Source of the DNA: Notospermus geniculatus
Taxonomy: Eukaryota > Nemertea > Pilidiophora > Heteronemertea > Lineidae
Length of the DNA stretch: 64,000 bases
Assembly: GCA_002633025.1 (NCBI GenBank)
Contig: NMRB01000123.1
Location: forward strand, 324,815 to 388,814
Direction of reading: 5' to 3'
Under the pieces are notes generated by a model. The model ran no database searches. It saw only the letters and a list, made by a program, of their open reading frames with translations, and had not been told where the DNA came from. Positions 1 to 11,846 of the stretch are shown piece after piece. Made by a program: the position numbers and the translations under genes. Within the stretch, counting starts at the first letter, position 1, and each line of letters starts with the position of its first letter.

Positions 1-974
1 TTCGACGCTTATTCGACACCTAAAAATTTTGTCTACGGTCAGAATTCGACACAAATTCACCCAGGACTTCAAATGAAATCGACAGGTATTCACCAGCTTT
101 TTCCACTTTTTACCTTTTCTATGTTATTTTTAACTATTAGTAATTATGAAGCAATCCCAAGGAATTCGACATTCCTATTATTTGGGTCGACATAAAAACG
201 ACGGTGAGAAAAAATTAGGCGCTCAGAACTCGACACTTTTTCGAAACTAATTTAGTGGTGACCCCTGAACGGGGGGGGGGGGTCCAGACATGTCATTGAC
301 TGGTGCATTATCGTTCGCTCGCCGTCGCATTTACGATGACTTTGCAGATGGTATTAGCATATTGTCAAAAATGTCAATACCCATCTTAAGGCTAATGCCA
401 TCGTCACGTCGTTTAGATTATCAAAACGTGACAGCGAACCCAATCAAAAATTCATATAAAGTACTCAGAAGCCGAGTGTTTCAGTTAATCTCTTTTGACA
501 ATCCAAGAAGGTACATGTCGGTAATATTGGATGAAAGGTATTTAATCAGTTTAAAACTTGGAGAGCTTGGCTAAAGGATTAAATGACTTGTCACGTACCA
601 GCTGTATTTACATCATTTTGTATATTGCATATTTTGCTGTTCGTTCCTAAGAAAAAGGGTACTTATTTCCTGTTAACACCACGACCCATCCAATCACATC
701 CATCTCAATCCGCTCCTTTCTTACCCTTCCGTCGCATCAGCAGCATACCAAGCTGTCATCAGCAATTGTCTAGCTGTCACTTATCATATAAAACTGTGAT
801 CATCCTCTTCATCATATCGAGCACCGAATCGATGTTCTTCGTCATCTCTCAACGCCTCTCAATCGTTTTTCGAACAAGAAATCACTGGATACCGATACGG
901 GGCTGCACGTCGTTTACGTCGACAGCAGCTGTCTTCCCTTGGTGCAGGAGACAGGGATTTGCTCCAGCTTGCAA
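1..974. other. Gene-free left edge
   Basis: No exon or recognisable gene. The first 240 bases carry a scattered repeated word, ATTCGACA or close variants, seen about six times in both halves of the stretch, which suggests the edge of a degenerate repeat. A G homopolymer lies near 270-282. The open frames here have no family resemblance and no splice context. Confidence 0.5.
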
Positions 975-978
975 TTAA

Positions 979-1304
979 AGGGAGACTCCACTCATTGTGT
1001 AAAATTTGGAATTTTTGAAATATCGTTTATACATTCAAATTCATTTATATCTGCAACATGTCAGATTTTTTTAAAATCAGCAAACTCATCATTTTAAGTA
1101 TTTTAATTGAATCCAAAGGGGACCATTGCACAGCACATGTGATCACATGTGCTCAATGCATATTCATGAAGGAACAACCAATAGGACTGGGCAGTCACAG
1201 TTACCAATATTCGTCAGCCTATTGACACTAGTGACATCACAATCCATGGCATTAGTCTCTATGAATTGATAAAAATTCAAACGTTTACAATGAGTGGAGT
1301 CCCT
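979..1304. mobile_element. TTAA-flanked MITE, family E (piggyBac-like)
   Basis: About 326 bp with terminal inverted repeats AGGGAGACTCCACTCATTG on the left and the reverse complement on the right (CAATGAGTGGAGTCCCT), flanked on both sides by TTAA. TTAA is the target site of piggyBac transposases, so a non-autonomous piggyBac-type element is inferred. Relatives lie at 26807-27149 and 43011-43217. No coding capacity. Confidence 0.75.
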
Positions 1305-1847
1305 TTAACAAACTACGCGAAGAAGCTACTACCTGCATCAACAGTTACCAATATTTGTGCCAAATCATGATGGATGCACTTATTACATTTTGTTTCCTAC
1401 AACATGTCGACGTAAAAAGAAGTCGATCCAAGCAGGCGAGCAAATGTCACAAGCGACATTGATAATGCTTTGGGTATACTTTGACTTTGAGAAAAACGTT
1501 TGCTGTGATGGAGAAGTGATGATGTCTCTGTTTACGCAAGCACAATCACCATTGTCTGTCAGTGTCTTTTGGGCTACGTCTCAAAAACATGGTCGGCCTC
1601 GTTTCGCTCGACCAATGGTGACGGTGTAGTAGAATGTCATGTACCCCGATATGAGATGTCCCCCAACAAAAGATTCTGACGGAATAAGCGGCAGCTACAA
1701 TAGGCGGGACACTAACAGACAGGAACTGCTGTCACGAGATGTCCCCTGTACAAAAGAAGCGGACATCTGGTATCGGGAACATTAGATTTCATTACAACTG
1801 TACGATAGAGCGAATACATGTAATAGCATTTTCGTCCGATCAGCACA

Positions 1848-2014
1848 ATAGACATTCTGCGAAAGTCGGCCATGACAGCTCAGAAGGGGTAAACAAACCT
1901 TGGCCTAGTGCATTTGTACAGTTGGCTCCTGTGCTTCCGGTCTGTACAAAGCACTAGGCCCAGGTTTGTTTACCCCGTCTGACCTGTCATGGCCGACTCT
2001 CGCAGGATGTCTAT
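1848..2014. repeat. Long imperfect hairpin
   Basis: The left arm from ATAGACATTCTGCGAAAGTC pairs with the right arm ending in GACTCTCGCAGGATGTCTAT. The arms are about 75 bases with few mismatches around a short loop (near 1922-1940). This is the form of a fold-back MITE. Confidence 0.7.
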
Positions 2015-2068
2015 AGGAGCTGCCAGTCATGCAGTTGACCAAAAGGAGTCACTACGGTCAAATTCAAT

Positions 2069-2174
2069 GGGTCATATGAATAAAGACTAGCAAATGCTTT
2101 TACTTCAGATTTGTACAGCATTGCCTAGTGCATTTGTATTGCACAATGCAAGTAAAAGCATGTACTAATGACCC
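2069..2174. mobile_element. Fold-back MITE, family C
   Basis: Begins GGGTCATATGAATAAAGAC and ends ATGACCC. The inner arms AGCAAATGCTTTTACTT and AAGTAAAAGCATGTACT are inverted repeats around a loop containing GCATTGCCTAGTGCATTTGT. The same roughly 115-bp palindrome recurs near 4076, 27922, 33527, 43996, 48925 and 56135, so it is a dispersed family. Confidence 0.75.
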
Positions 2175-2572
2175 AATGCCGAGCAAACCGATTATGGTTG
2201 ATTAAGCACCAATCAGGAGAATTTTATATTGTCACTGGTCCGCTACTTTGCTGCCGTCTTTTGGCGACAAGCGCGGCTGACTGGTCCTATCGGATTGAGT
2301 AATAGACCAGGCAGAACTTGGTCCTCTTTGGCGCTGCGATTCCTTTGTTGCTGGGAATCTTTGATATGTTAAGCCAAACCTCACCGTGCTACCAACGCGG
2401 CATCGTCACACCACGATCCCATAAAACTTGAAAACTGTTTAATCAGTGTCACTGGCATATCGGCAATACCATAATAGCTCAATCATATGTGGAACTTCCA
2501 CTTATCGACTTGTCATCTCACCCCAGCTCCCGAGAGATTTGGCTAAGTCAGTGAACGATGGGCGGGCGGGAC

Positions 2573-3350
2573 GCGAAATTTTTTTTCCCACTCTGGTTCC
2601 GGGCTCAGGTATAGCTTATTAGCATATGACCAATCAGCGCACTCATGTCCTAGGTCTATGCCCGACGCAATAGCCCCCAAAAATGTAACCATAATCGACC
2701 ATGCCAAGCTATGCCTATATAAGTGGATTTGCGTCATTTTTTGAGAAGGCTTACACTAAATCTTTTTTTGCCAAATTAAATTTGGAGTTGTATTCCGAGG
2801 ATGAAGCGAAGAAATGGCTTAGTGACTTTGAAAGCAGCAGTCAGATGACATTCAGGGTGTTTTTCACCACTTTCCGTGGTGACCATTTATAAAACTATCC
2901 ATAAAATTACAAATTTATGCAAAGAAAACGCGCATATGCGAAGTGTTAGTTTGTGGATCCGTCTTTTTCCCCATTTCGTGTCTTATATCAGTCAACAACT
3001 ACTTTCATCCCAGCATTGTCATGTGGCTTGATGATGTTCATCGATGTTTTGATAAAAATTCCAACAAATCATTTAAATGGAAACTGAGCGAGATAGAACA
3101 AGGAAAGTTGATATTTTTCACACATTACCTGGAGGCAAACATTACGAGCGTACATAGGCATGTATTTTGAGACATACAATATGAAGGTAGGCGAAATCGC
3201 GCCAAAAAGCTTCCACATGCATTACAAATGTATACGTCAACAACAATTCCACGTGTTCATAAATTATGCAGCTGCGACACGAGAAATGATTGGTCATAAG
3301 CAAATGAGTTATATCTGAGCCCGGAACCAGAGTGGGAAAAAAAATTTCGC
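2573..3350. mobile_element. Non-autonomous Mutator-like element (9-bp TSD)
   Basis: A 778-bp element bounded by long inverted repeats. The left end is GCGAAATTTTTTTTCCCACT, continuing through CTGGTTCCGGGCTCAG and an ATGACCAATCA segment. The right end is the near-perfect reverse complement. Each end is followed by the nonamer GGGCGGGAC (2564-2572 and 3351-3359), a 9-bp target duplication. A 9-bp duplication with long inverted repeats is typical of Mutator-like elements. The interior has only short open frames and no transposase. Confidence 0.75.
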
Positions 3351-4075
3351 GGGCGGGACAGCATGAGGCATGAGGCAACTTTGGCTTAGCCCAACAGTAT
3401 GCGTTAGCTTTTGTATCTTGCGACGGCCGACGTAACCTTTGACCTTTAGGCAACGTGGTATATGCATGCTCGACAAGACTTTTCAAATCTATCTATTTGA
3501 ATGATCTAAGTTACCAATTAGGCATTGAGAGTGTTGCTGCACATAGAAGAATGAGTTGAAGCATGTTACCTTACCTGATGAAGGGTTAGTCACGCTTTAC
3601 AGCACGTTGAACTTCTCAAGTGATGAAGGTATGGCGGCCATTTTTGTTTCGACATAGTATCAGTCCAGCCTCGGTGTTATCACTGGCTATATATAGGTTG
3701 GACAGGGGACCAGTCTTATCAAGGTGGGGAGGGATAAAGAGTCACCTACATGTAATGATTACAGTCGGGCTTTAAAGCGCCTCTCCATTGAATTACGGGT
3801 TTTCCGAAGTATCAGGAAAGTGAAGGTAGAGATCTCACAGCCTCGTGAATATGATAACTCATAAGTTGCGATTGAAAAACTCAGCTTCGCCGTCAAAATG
3901 ATGAACCCAGGATTCGTTTTCAGTTTATCACCAAACTGAGTATCTAATTCGTCGAAATGACAAATCCACGATTCCTCATTTTGACGAACCCTTGAGCCCC
4001 GTACTGCCACTTTTTCTCGACAGCCGGCGCTACCATCGCAGTGCACGCCATTCTCCAGCCCCAGCGACTAACTAC

Positions 4076-4202
4076 ATTGGCTAGTATTCATAAAAGCTAG
4101 CAAATGCTTTTTCTTAAGATTTGCACAGCAATGTCCAATGTAAATGTACTACAAAACTTGAAGTAAAAGCATTTGCTACCTTTTATGAATATCAGCCATT
4201 GT
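4076..4202. mobile_element. Fold-back MITE, family C (diverged)
   Basis: Palindromic element from ATTGGCTAGTATTCATAAAA to TTTTATGAATATCAGCCAT. It keeps the AGCAAATGCTTTTTCTT and AAGTAAAAGCATTTGCT arms of family C. Confidence 0.65.
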
Positions 4203-5315
4203 CTACATCTTGTAATGGTTTTTGCAATGGTTTTTTTTTGTAGTTCGTATTGCTGCCGCTAGATGGCTCTCTTTACATCGGCAGTCAAAACACCGCTGAG
4301 AGATCGCACACCATGCTCCTTTAACAACAACATTTTGTGATCGTCCAGTCTGTGTTATGACGTGGTGGTTTTTACCGCTAATTGCTCATTGCTTGCAATG
4401 CAAAATTACATCTACATTTCATATTCAACAGTGCTGAAGGTAAAGGTAAACTGGTAAAGGTAAAAGGTAAATTGGTTAAAGGTAAACTGCATAAAATATT
4501 ATTGTCATTGTGATTGATAAGTCCATTAATAATGATTAAAGTTAGAACATTTAAGCTCGCAGACATGGAGATAGTCTGGCGGAGATTTCCTGCTTAAGGG
4601 GTAATTAAATTTATATCACTTCCGTAATCCTCGATCCAAAAGAATGTTGATAAATGCCTTTTGGTTCATTTTGCGTTACGACAGGGGAAAGCCGCTCGGA
4701 TCATGTCTAAAGTCGCCTCATAACTTCAAGTTATCCTTGAGAAGTATGCCATAAGAAATGTTACAAGATACCAAGTACTTGGTAATCGGTTTTGTCTAAC
4801 CCTGGTCAAGATCGATGACATTCCCTGATGCTGGCCTGATGACAATCAGATCCCTGCGCCCCATGGGTCCAATTACATTAACTCAAATGTCGGGTCCTAC
4901 ATTGTAAGAACATCTTGCATTATCGAAACGGGAAAGGGCAAGTGGCGGGGTAAAAATTGATTTCGAGACGAATTCGTATCTTATGGGTATCTGATTTTTA
5001 TGGTTCCTTCATGATGATTGTCTAATTTGTGGAAGAAAGTAATAACCAAGTAGCTTCTCATGATGGGAATTGTCATGTCGATTGGTTTGGGGCATTGTAG
5101 AAGCAAAGGGAGAATTTTCTTAGAAGACGCTTGGTCCACGGAAAGTTTCCCAAGGTCGAATCGAGTATGTGATCTAAATTTTTTCTTTAATATTTTACCC
5201 TTTAAAGAGCACGTTGTGCGATCTCTTAGCGGTATTTTGACTGTCGACGTAGAGGGAGCCACCTAGCGACAGCAATGCGAACCACAAAAAAACCATTAAA
5301 ATGTGCACGTACATG

Positions 5316-5583
5316 CACTCTTAGCCGAAAAGGTTCTTTGCTGCCACACCAGGAGAACCCTCTGATTTAAGAACCCTCGGGTTGTTTAAGAACCCCTAGA
5401 GGTTCCAGATAGAACCTTTTCCTCAGAAAAGGGTTCTAACTGGAACCTTTATGGGTTCTTTACCGACCGAAATGTTCTATATGGAACCCTTTCGGGTTCT
5501 TTACAGAAGGTTCTATATAGAACCCTGGGGTTCCCTGGGGTGAGGCACAAAGAACCCCTAAAGAACTTTTTTGGCTAAGAGTG
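5316..5583. mobile_element. MITE with clustered GGTTCT/AGAACC palindromes
   Basis: The ends CACTCTTAGCCGAAAAGGTTC and the inverted TTTTTTGGCTAAGAGTG enclose a run of about a dozen short inverted words (GGTTCT, AGAACC, GGGTTCTTTA, TCTATATAGAACC), so the interior is a chain of small palindromes. A fragment with the same end and core words lies at about 24452-24545 in copy A. Confidence 0.65.
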
Positions 5584-5830
5584 TGTGTACATCCGGGTCC
5601 ATTCGCCGACAACGCAGTTTCTCCCTGGTGTTGGAGAGTGGCATGCACGGCGATGATGGCGCCGGCTGTCGAAAAAAATGCCAATACCGGGCTCCTTTAA
5701 ATTACGTAGCCCTTGCAGATAAGGATACATTGCATCTTAGCGTCAACTGATTTATAGATGTTGATAACCCAAGGTTGTGAGATCTTGAACCATAAAGGGT
5801 TCGCTACGCCTTCGGACTTCACTCTGTCTT

Positions 5831-6085
5831 AAGCTAGGAATCCACCGTTGATTTTCAAGCTGATTTTGCGTTGCGACTTGCTTTCTGGGTTGCGTTGCAA
5901 CTGGGCACTCGATCGCCGTAGTGGACTCGCCAGACGTGATTTCCACCAATGGCGAAGATGTGCTAAATTTCAGTCGGCAATCGGTCGGCGACCGGTGTAT
6001 CAGTCCCTTGCGATCGTATTCAATCGCAGGTAGCAGGTTGCAAAGCAAGTCGCAACACAGAAAATCTGCAGTGGATTCCTAGCTT
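5831..6085. mobile_element. MITE, AAGCTAGGAATCC family
   Basis: Ends AAGCTAGGAATCCACC and inverted GTGGATTCCTAGCTT; 255 bp. The interior is rich in short inverted words (TTGCGACTTGC, GCAAGTCGCAA). A relative lies at 14421-14649. The immediate flanks (GCCTTCGGACTTCAC on the left, GTAGTCCGAAGGTGAAG on the right) are also inverted, so it may sit inside an older element of which another end is near 61180-61215. Confidence 0.6.
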
Positions 6086-6681
6086 TAGCGTAGTCCGAAG
6101 GTGAAGTGACCGCAGGCCCTGGCAAAATCAGCAGTGTGAATCTTCGACATGTAGACGTGGGTACCATATGGTGTAAGCAACTTCAACCCTCAGCGGGTTC
6201 ATTATCACACGAGGACCAGGCAAATAACTGCCCATACCACTGTTCACATGTGCAGGCCATCACAAAAGTCACTTGAAAAATTACATGGTTCCAGTTAATA
6301 TCCTTGGTGATCCGAGTAATGATTTTCAATTAAACTCTCCCAACTTAATTGTCCATTTTGGTGTTTTATGCCGCCTGGGTATCTGTTTTTCTCCACCTAA
6401 TGACGCCTGAGAGATTCTGGTTTGGAGCAACTAAAAATCATTAATTTATTTCATGCATGGTTTCATTCGCCGAATGGTGAACATAGCGATTATCCCGGCT
6501 AGATAGGCGATAAATGCAAATAAAATGCTCTCATTTACAAATTGATAAGGCGTTCAATTTCTCCCTGGATTTCTAGAACCCGGGAAGACCGGTGATAACC
6601 CGCCTCAAATGAGTTATTAGGCTTCAAACAGAAAGCACCAAGGAGGCTTGCGCGCTCAGTTGGCTTGTTAGCCTCGGTATA

Positions 6682-7318
6682 GTATGTAAACATTGAAACG
6701 TTTCAAAAGAAACGGGCCAAATGAAACGGGAAAACATGCTAAATCTGAAGTTGCCTGGCAGAAACGGGTTAATTTTGTTATTTCCAGTTCATTTTTGGCA
6801 CTTTCATGGCATAATAGCATAATATTATGTTTTATGTTATTTGTTCATCTCAAAATCTCTCAAAACACACGTCACCCGTTCAAAACACAGACACCATGCT
6901 TCCCAATTATTCAAGGTCTCCGATCCCAAATATGGAAGTCGTCGCTTCAGAAATTCTCTATGCGATTATTTAATTACCTTTTATCATATACTTTCTCTAC
7001 AATGTATATGTCACTCGCCATGGTTATTTTCTGTGAGGCATCAAGTTGTCTTCAAAATATATCGTTTTTGATATCGGGGAAAGTTTGTGAGACAATATGC
7101 ATGCGAGTTGTGAATAGAAAAAGCTAAAATGATGATAAAAATCATGAAGGCATCGGATAATCTACGTTCCTCTATTTAATTCATATAATGTAAAATAATA
7201 TAGATTTTTCGTATTATTTTGTTATATTTTTCGTATTTTTTTTAACATTTTGGGTCGTTTCATTTGGCCCGTTTCTTTTGAAACGTTTCAATGTTTCAAC
7301 GTTTCATTACTACCGTTA
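6682..7318. mobile_element. Inverted-repeat element flanked by 14-bp direct repeat
   Basis: The terminal regions contain ACATTGAAACGTTTCAAAAG, AAACGGGCCAAATGAAACG and the reverse complement at the right end. The direct repeat TTAGCCTCGGTATA stands on both sides (6668-6681 and 7319-7332) and looks like a target-site duplication of unusual length. The interior is AT-rich, with only short open frames and no recognisable transposase. Confidence 0.6.
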
Positions 7319-7332
7319 TTAGCCTCGGTATA

Positions 7333-8295
7333 CGCCATAGTCTACATTAGGTAACATGCTTTCTACGGGACAGTGCGCAGCTGAGTCCTGACATGAGTTA
7401 TCATGGACCAAACTTTTTAACTAGCCTTTGGCCTCGTCAATCATCAACAGTAATATGTTTTCTACAACGAGCGGCGTGTTGGTTTTGGGGATAATGTAAT
7501 CATACGAGATGATGCCTTGCTTTAAAAATTGTCAGTCTGTTTCAAAATTCAATCGGAGGGCCCATCTATCAACCTGGATAATATGCGAATGCTTAAGGAC
7601 CTTTGCTGTTGATCACCAATCAGCAGCCGTGACGACACACAAAAACTCCCCGTTGAGTAGTTGGAAAACCTTCATTGAGGTGAAATAATTTCTAGCTTTG
7701 TTGCATGGAAGCCCTAAATACAACCATCAGAATGAATAATAATATCAACCGCCCGAGAAACTTGACGATGCTTATGGGGAGAGCATGTGCCGGTCCATCA
7801 CTGATTGCATCTCTCCAGAGGCGTTCGCGTGCCTTCAACGATCAGACAGCACTGATGAGCTCTCACACTGGCTTTATCGTAACAAATGGACTAATGATCA
7901 CGGATTTTATACTTGTCGTTGATGATGCCAATAGAGATGTCCATGGCGCGACGGTTTTGTGTGGTGGAGAGTGGCTAGGATTTCCCGTTTGTCTCAATAA
8001 CCGTGTCTATCGATTACCGGGCTGCGACTCATTTAAGGGAATTGCCACTCAAATTAATCTTGCGTTTTTCGTCACAAATGTGACATCTAATAATAAAAAG
8101 TACCCAATTCTTACATGTACATACAAGCAAGAATATATAAGTACCTGGACAAGCAAGAATATATAAGTACCTGGCATAAAACGTTGTGGTCAACAAAAGG
8201 TATGTCGTCAGACCTGTGACTGCCGTACAGACGCTGTAAAACTACTTCTCTCTGTTCACTACACATTGGCCTTAACGAAAGTAAGAGATCGTGGG
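7333..8295. other. Gene-free stretch
   Basis: The longest frame (7705-8166, +) would encode 153 residues of no recognisable family and lacks homology-supported splice sites. A short direct repeat (CAAGCAAGAATATATAAGTA, twice near 8126-8167) lies at its end. No exon is called. Confidence 0.4.
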
Positions 8296-8684
8296 TAAAG
8301 TATGATTCACCATAACTTCAACATGGGCAAAGTGCCAAGCTTGGAAATGTGCACAGGTCAGTGGTAAATAATCCACGTCGCAGTAACAATAATAGAGAGC
8401 TTTCGCAACCGTCCGGTTAGGCCCAACGACGACGTTTATCTATTGTTCGGGTAGACTCACACAATAGATAAACGTCGTCGTCGGGCCTAACCGGGCGGCT
8501 GCGAAAGCTCTCTGATGTTAGGGTAACTTGGTTTACTTTCCATTAGCCTATAGCAAATCCAAGGTTGTGCTCAGTCAAGTGGTAAATAATGTGGTTTGTG
8601 GTTTAATCATTGTCTTCACTTGTGGTGTCTGTTATACAGGCCTGGCACTTTGCCCATGTTGAAGTTAGGGTGAATCATACTTTA
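8296..8684. mobile_element. MITE, TAAAGTATGATTCACC family, interrupted
   Basis: Ends TAAAGTATGATTCACC and inverted GGTGAATCATACTTTA. A subterminal inverted repeat AACTTCAACATGGGCAAAG follows. It is interrupted by a second element at 8395-8512; without that insert its length matches the intact relative at 52226-52487, which lies in the opposite orientation. Confidence 0.75.
8395..8512. mobile_element. Nested hairpin MITE, family G
   Basis: An almost perfect 118-bp hairpin. One arm runs GAGAGCTTTCGCAACC, then CGGTTAGGCCCAACGACGAC and TTTATCTATTGT; the other arm is its complement. It sits in the middle of the 8296-8684 element, next to a TA dinucleotide. Relatives with GGGAGG ends lie at 20932-21049 and 36327-36444. 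Confidence 0.75.
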
Positions 8685-9672
8685 CAACAGACAGATTCCT
8701 TCTCATGTATACTTCTAAGACCCATAGCCCTCTTCAGCGTCGGAATCCCCTCCAAGGCGGAATCCTCTTTGGTCTAGTACTCCTCGGGCTGAATGAGATG
8801 ACAAGCGCTTGGTCAATATCTCTCAAAGACTAGGCTACAGTTCTGATGTTTGCTATTGGGATTTGAATAAGCACTCTCGGGGCATTTCGGCATCTGCTTT
8901 ATGGATTGGACATATCAAGTCGTTGTTCTTGCGTTAACGCGCGTTTGATGAGAGTACGGGTTACTTGTTGGGCGGATGTTGAGAATCCATCTATGCCCAA
9001 TGGTGTCACAAAGAGGAATTCTGTGAGCAAATACTGGTATTTTCGCGCTAACTACATGTACATGTAAACATGATTATAAACTGTTACACATCAGTGACCA
9101 TTCAGTTAACAGTTGTTGACGATGTATAATCTTTCGGATTCGTTGGGTTCAGGTGTAAATGATCGGAATGGCTTCCGCTAAAGCCAGTAGTTTTCGGCCG
9201 TGTAAGAGCCTTACTCTATCACCAGCTGACATGATATCGACGGACAATCCCTTTACAATAAAGGCGGTAAGCTTCCATTACACCTGAGACAGCTATGTTT
9301 GTTGAAATCCGCACGAAACGAGAGTAAAAACGTCTCCTCGCCTGTCGCCAGCAACAATCACCAGAAAGAGAATGTTTTCTGGCCGAAACTCTCTGCGTAT
9401 CCTTCTTATGCCGAAAGCCGATAGCTACATCGTCTGAGATGGTATACTTCAGTCGACAAGAAAATGCCGGTGGCGAAGTGTAAAATGAGGCACATTATCC
9501 AGAGATACAAGGGGCCAATGATATGACAGTCGTCATCTTGGAGCGCCCAATCGTGTTCTCCCTACAAGTACAGCCATTTGTCTAGCGTCAATGAGTTTTC
9601 GGTACAACATCGTCCTCGTGTGAGACAATGACTAACTGGTAGCTTCATGCAAACATTTCATTACCGTCTTAA

Positions 9673-9920
9673 AGGTAATATATCACGACTTCATTGTTTA
9701 CATTCAATGTTTGTAAACATGGATGTTTACATTATGTTATTTTGCACTTTTGGGACATGCCAACCCACTAAATTGAATACTTTCGGTATCAAAAGAATTT
9801 CTAGAGGGGCATGCCACCAATAAATCACTCATAAGACAAAGAAATACCGGAAGCAAACAAACAAAATGTAAATAAACAATGATTTTCGTGGCCCGCGAAA
9901 ATACCCGTGATACATTATCT
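9673..9920. mobile_element. TTAA-flanked MITE, family J (piggyBac-like)
   Basis: 248 bp between TTAA words (9669-9672 and 9921-9924). The ends AGGTAATATATCACG and CGTGATACATTATCT are inverted repeats. A same-length relative is at 62796-63043 with TTAA on both sides. Confidence 0.75.
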
Positions 9921-9924
9921 TTAA

Positions 9925-10177
9925 AGGAGTTTGACGTCCAAGTTGTAAACAAACCAGTTTGTTTACAAACAGTGGTCGGCAAACTAGTTTTATTCCTTCG
10001 TGAAGGTGGCAGCACCAGTAGCACCCCGTGATCGTTAGACTGGTGCCCGGTCCAATGCAACTCACTCACGATATTCACGTCAGTACAGATCACCGACAAA
10101 ATAGGTGGCAGCACCGCAGGCGTCGCGTGGATAGAGAACCAGTGAGTGAGTGTTTACAACTTGGACGTCCAGCTCCT
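9925..10177. mobile_element. TTAA-flanked MITE, family K (piggyBac-like)
   Basis: Ends AGGAGTTTGACGTCCAAGTTG and inverted CAACTTGGACGTCCAGCTCCT, flanked by TTAA at 9921-9924 and 10178-10181. It abuts the preceding element, the two sharing one TTAA. Confidence 0.7.
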
Positions 10178-10287
10178 TTAAAGGTCAAGAAATGGCATTT
10201 GGTGAGGACATTATTTTGGGTTCCGATGGGATTGACAGCACATTTGTCTATTAATAGTTTTGGTTGCACCTTGACATAGGCAATTCG

Positions 10288-10548
10288 AGGAGCCCTGATA
10301 GCCGAGGTGTTTTCACGTCCGCTCCGCAAGCGGCAGGTCCCGGGTTCCAGCCCAGCCCACATGGGATTTCATTCCCGGTTCTTCACGTCCGTCGCATGGG
10401 ACAAGCCGTGGTGCCTTGTACATTGTTTCTTTGCAAGGGCAAGTAAAATACCCCATCCAAGTGAGGAACATGAGTAGCTTGAGATGGCCTCCTCCGTACT
10501 TACCAGGGCTTCGGCCCTGACGGAAATTTCAACTACAAATACAAATAC
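10288..10548 (+). mobile_element. tRNA-derived SINE
   Basis: The head has an A-box-like TAGCCGAGGTG at about 10299-10309 and a B-box-like GGTCCCGGGTTCCAGCC at about 10336-10352, the internal RNA polymerase III promoter of tRNA genes. The spacing fits a tRNA-derived head, but no tRNA cloverleaf is intact. The body ends in a short A-rich tandem tail (ACAAATACAAATAC), as SINEs commonly do. The family within deuterostome SINEs is not determined. Confidence 0.65.
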
Positions 10549-10971
10549 CTGACATATAATCAGTAATTCGGTTACCTCATCATTATGGTATACAACCGGT
10601 GTGATTGCCTAGTCATTCGTTATGAAGGTGTTCCATGAACCGTACAACTCCAACACCCACAAACAAGGACGCTGCAACATGATAGTGTAGCTTTTGGGTG
10701 GGGATTTCTTTTCACTGTCCAAGCATTGCGTGTTGATAACGATAGAGTAACTCAACAGTGACTTCCTCGATAGCAACGAAATAACAAATATTCTAGTCTA
10801 CACGTATATTACATGCAATACATGTACATAACTCTCATGATTTTTGCACCAAGTGGAACGATGTGGAGCCAGTGTTGAATATTAGACCGGGAAAGACGTA
10901 AAGCTACCCGCTTCGTAGCTGGTTATTTAGTCACCTTGAAGCGATGCTGACATACATAGTATCAAACCGCA

Positions 10972-11153
10972 CAGGGGCGGATCCACGATTTCGGCAAAGA
11001 GGGGCGCACTGTGCTCGAAACATTGAAATCTGCGGTGAATTTCAAGGATTTGCCCCAAACTTCATAATTTCACGGTCGATTTTACAGATTTGTTGGCCGA
11101 TAAAGGAGGGGCGTGCGCTGGGTGTGCCCCCCCCCCCTTAGTATCCGCGCCTG
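10972..11153. mobile_element. Possible hAT-like MITE
   Basis: Ends CAGGGGCGGATCC and the inverted but degenerate GTATCCGCGCCTG. CAGGG-type termini with a following GGATC are common in hAT-type non-autonomous elements. The flanks share CCGCA but a clear 8-bp duplication is not seen. A C homopolymer lies near 11127-11138. Confidence 0.4.
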
Positions 11154-11846
11154 CCGCAAGTGTCTCTTGCTTTGCCCAACGGAAATCCTTCGTCTTATAA
11201 TACTTTTGATTTACCTTGTCATTTCGCACATTTTTTCAACCACGAAAATTGTGCTGTGACGTCACTACACACACTTCATTCCACATCCGATTGGCGCGAG
11301 GTTTTCAGCCGGTGTATCTCCGCAACGGCTGGGTCAAATTCGACATACATGTACATGTACATACCATACATGTACATCAACTGACTTGTCTTTCTTGTCG
11401 GTATCTTTCTGCTATCTTTATTTTTCGCGTAAGGCCCGCATAACTGATCCCTTTCTCAAAACACATTTCATTTCGCCATGCTGTTCAATCAGTTTACACG
11501 TGCGCGATGCATTGCGTCATTTCAAAATGGCCGCCATTTCGGCCGTAAACACAAACCGTGATTTGTGAAAGAACTTTTTTCTGTCACGTTTATAGGGAAT
11601 ATGACAGTGATGATGGCTGTAGCGGCCAAAAAGACAAATCGATTGATGTATGGTAGTATGTCAAATTTGACCCAGCCGTTGCGGAGATATCGGCCATAAA
11701 CCTCGCGCCATTCGGAAGTGGAATGAACAGTAATTTTTTTTCTTACAATGGTACTGACAGTCAACGGAGGTATCACGGAGGTCACCAGCGCTGAAACATA
11801 CATAGACGCCATCCATACTAAATAACGGTATTTTCTCTCTTTGCAG

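Noticed and set aside
4436-4494. Loose repeat of GGTAAA words resembling splice donors
   Set aside because: A short degenerate simple repeat with no adjacent coding exon.
7705-8166. 153-codon open frame with several cysteines
   Set aside because: No recognisable domain, no transmembrane or signal pattern, no exon context, and its end runs through a small direct repeat. Probably chance.
10288-10355. Possible functional tRNA gene
   Set aside because: A and B box words are present, but the acceptor stem and anticodon arm do not fold and a SINE body and tail follow.
1-11846. Search for the receptor's signal peptide and 45-bp third exon
   Set aside because: A scan of the plus strand by eye for the third-exon pattern (Asn, any residue, then Trp near a donor) gave no candidate with correct splice sites. 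These exons may lie outside the window or have diverged.
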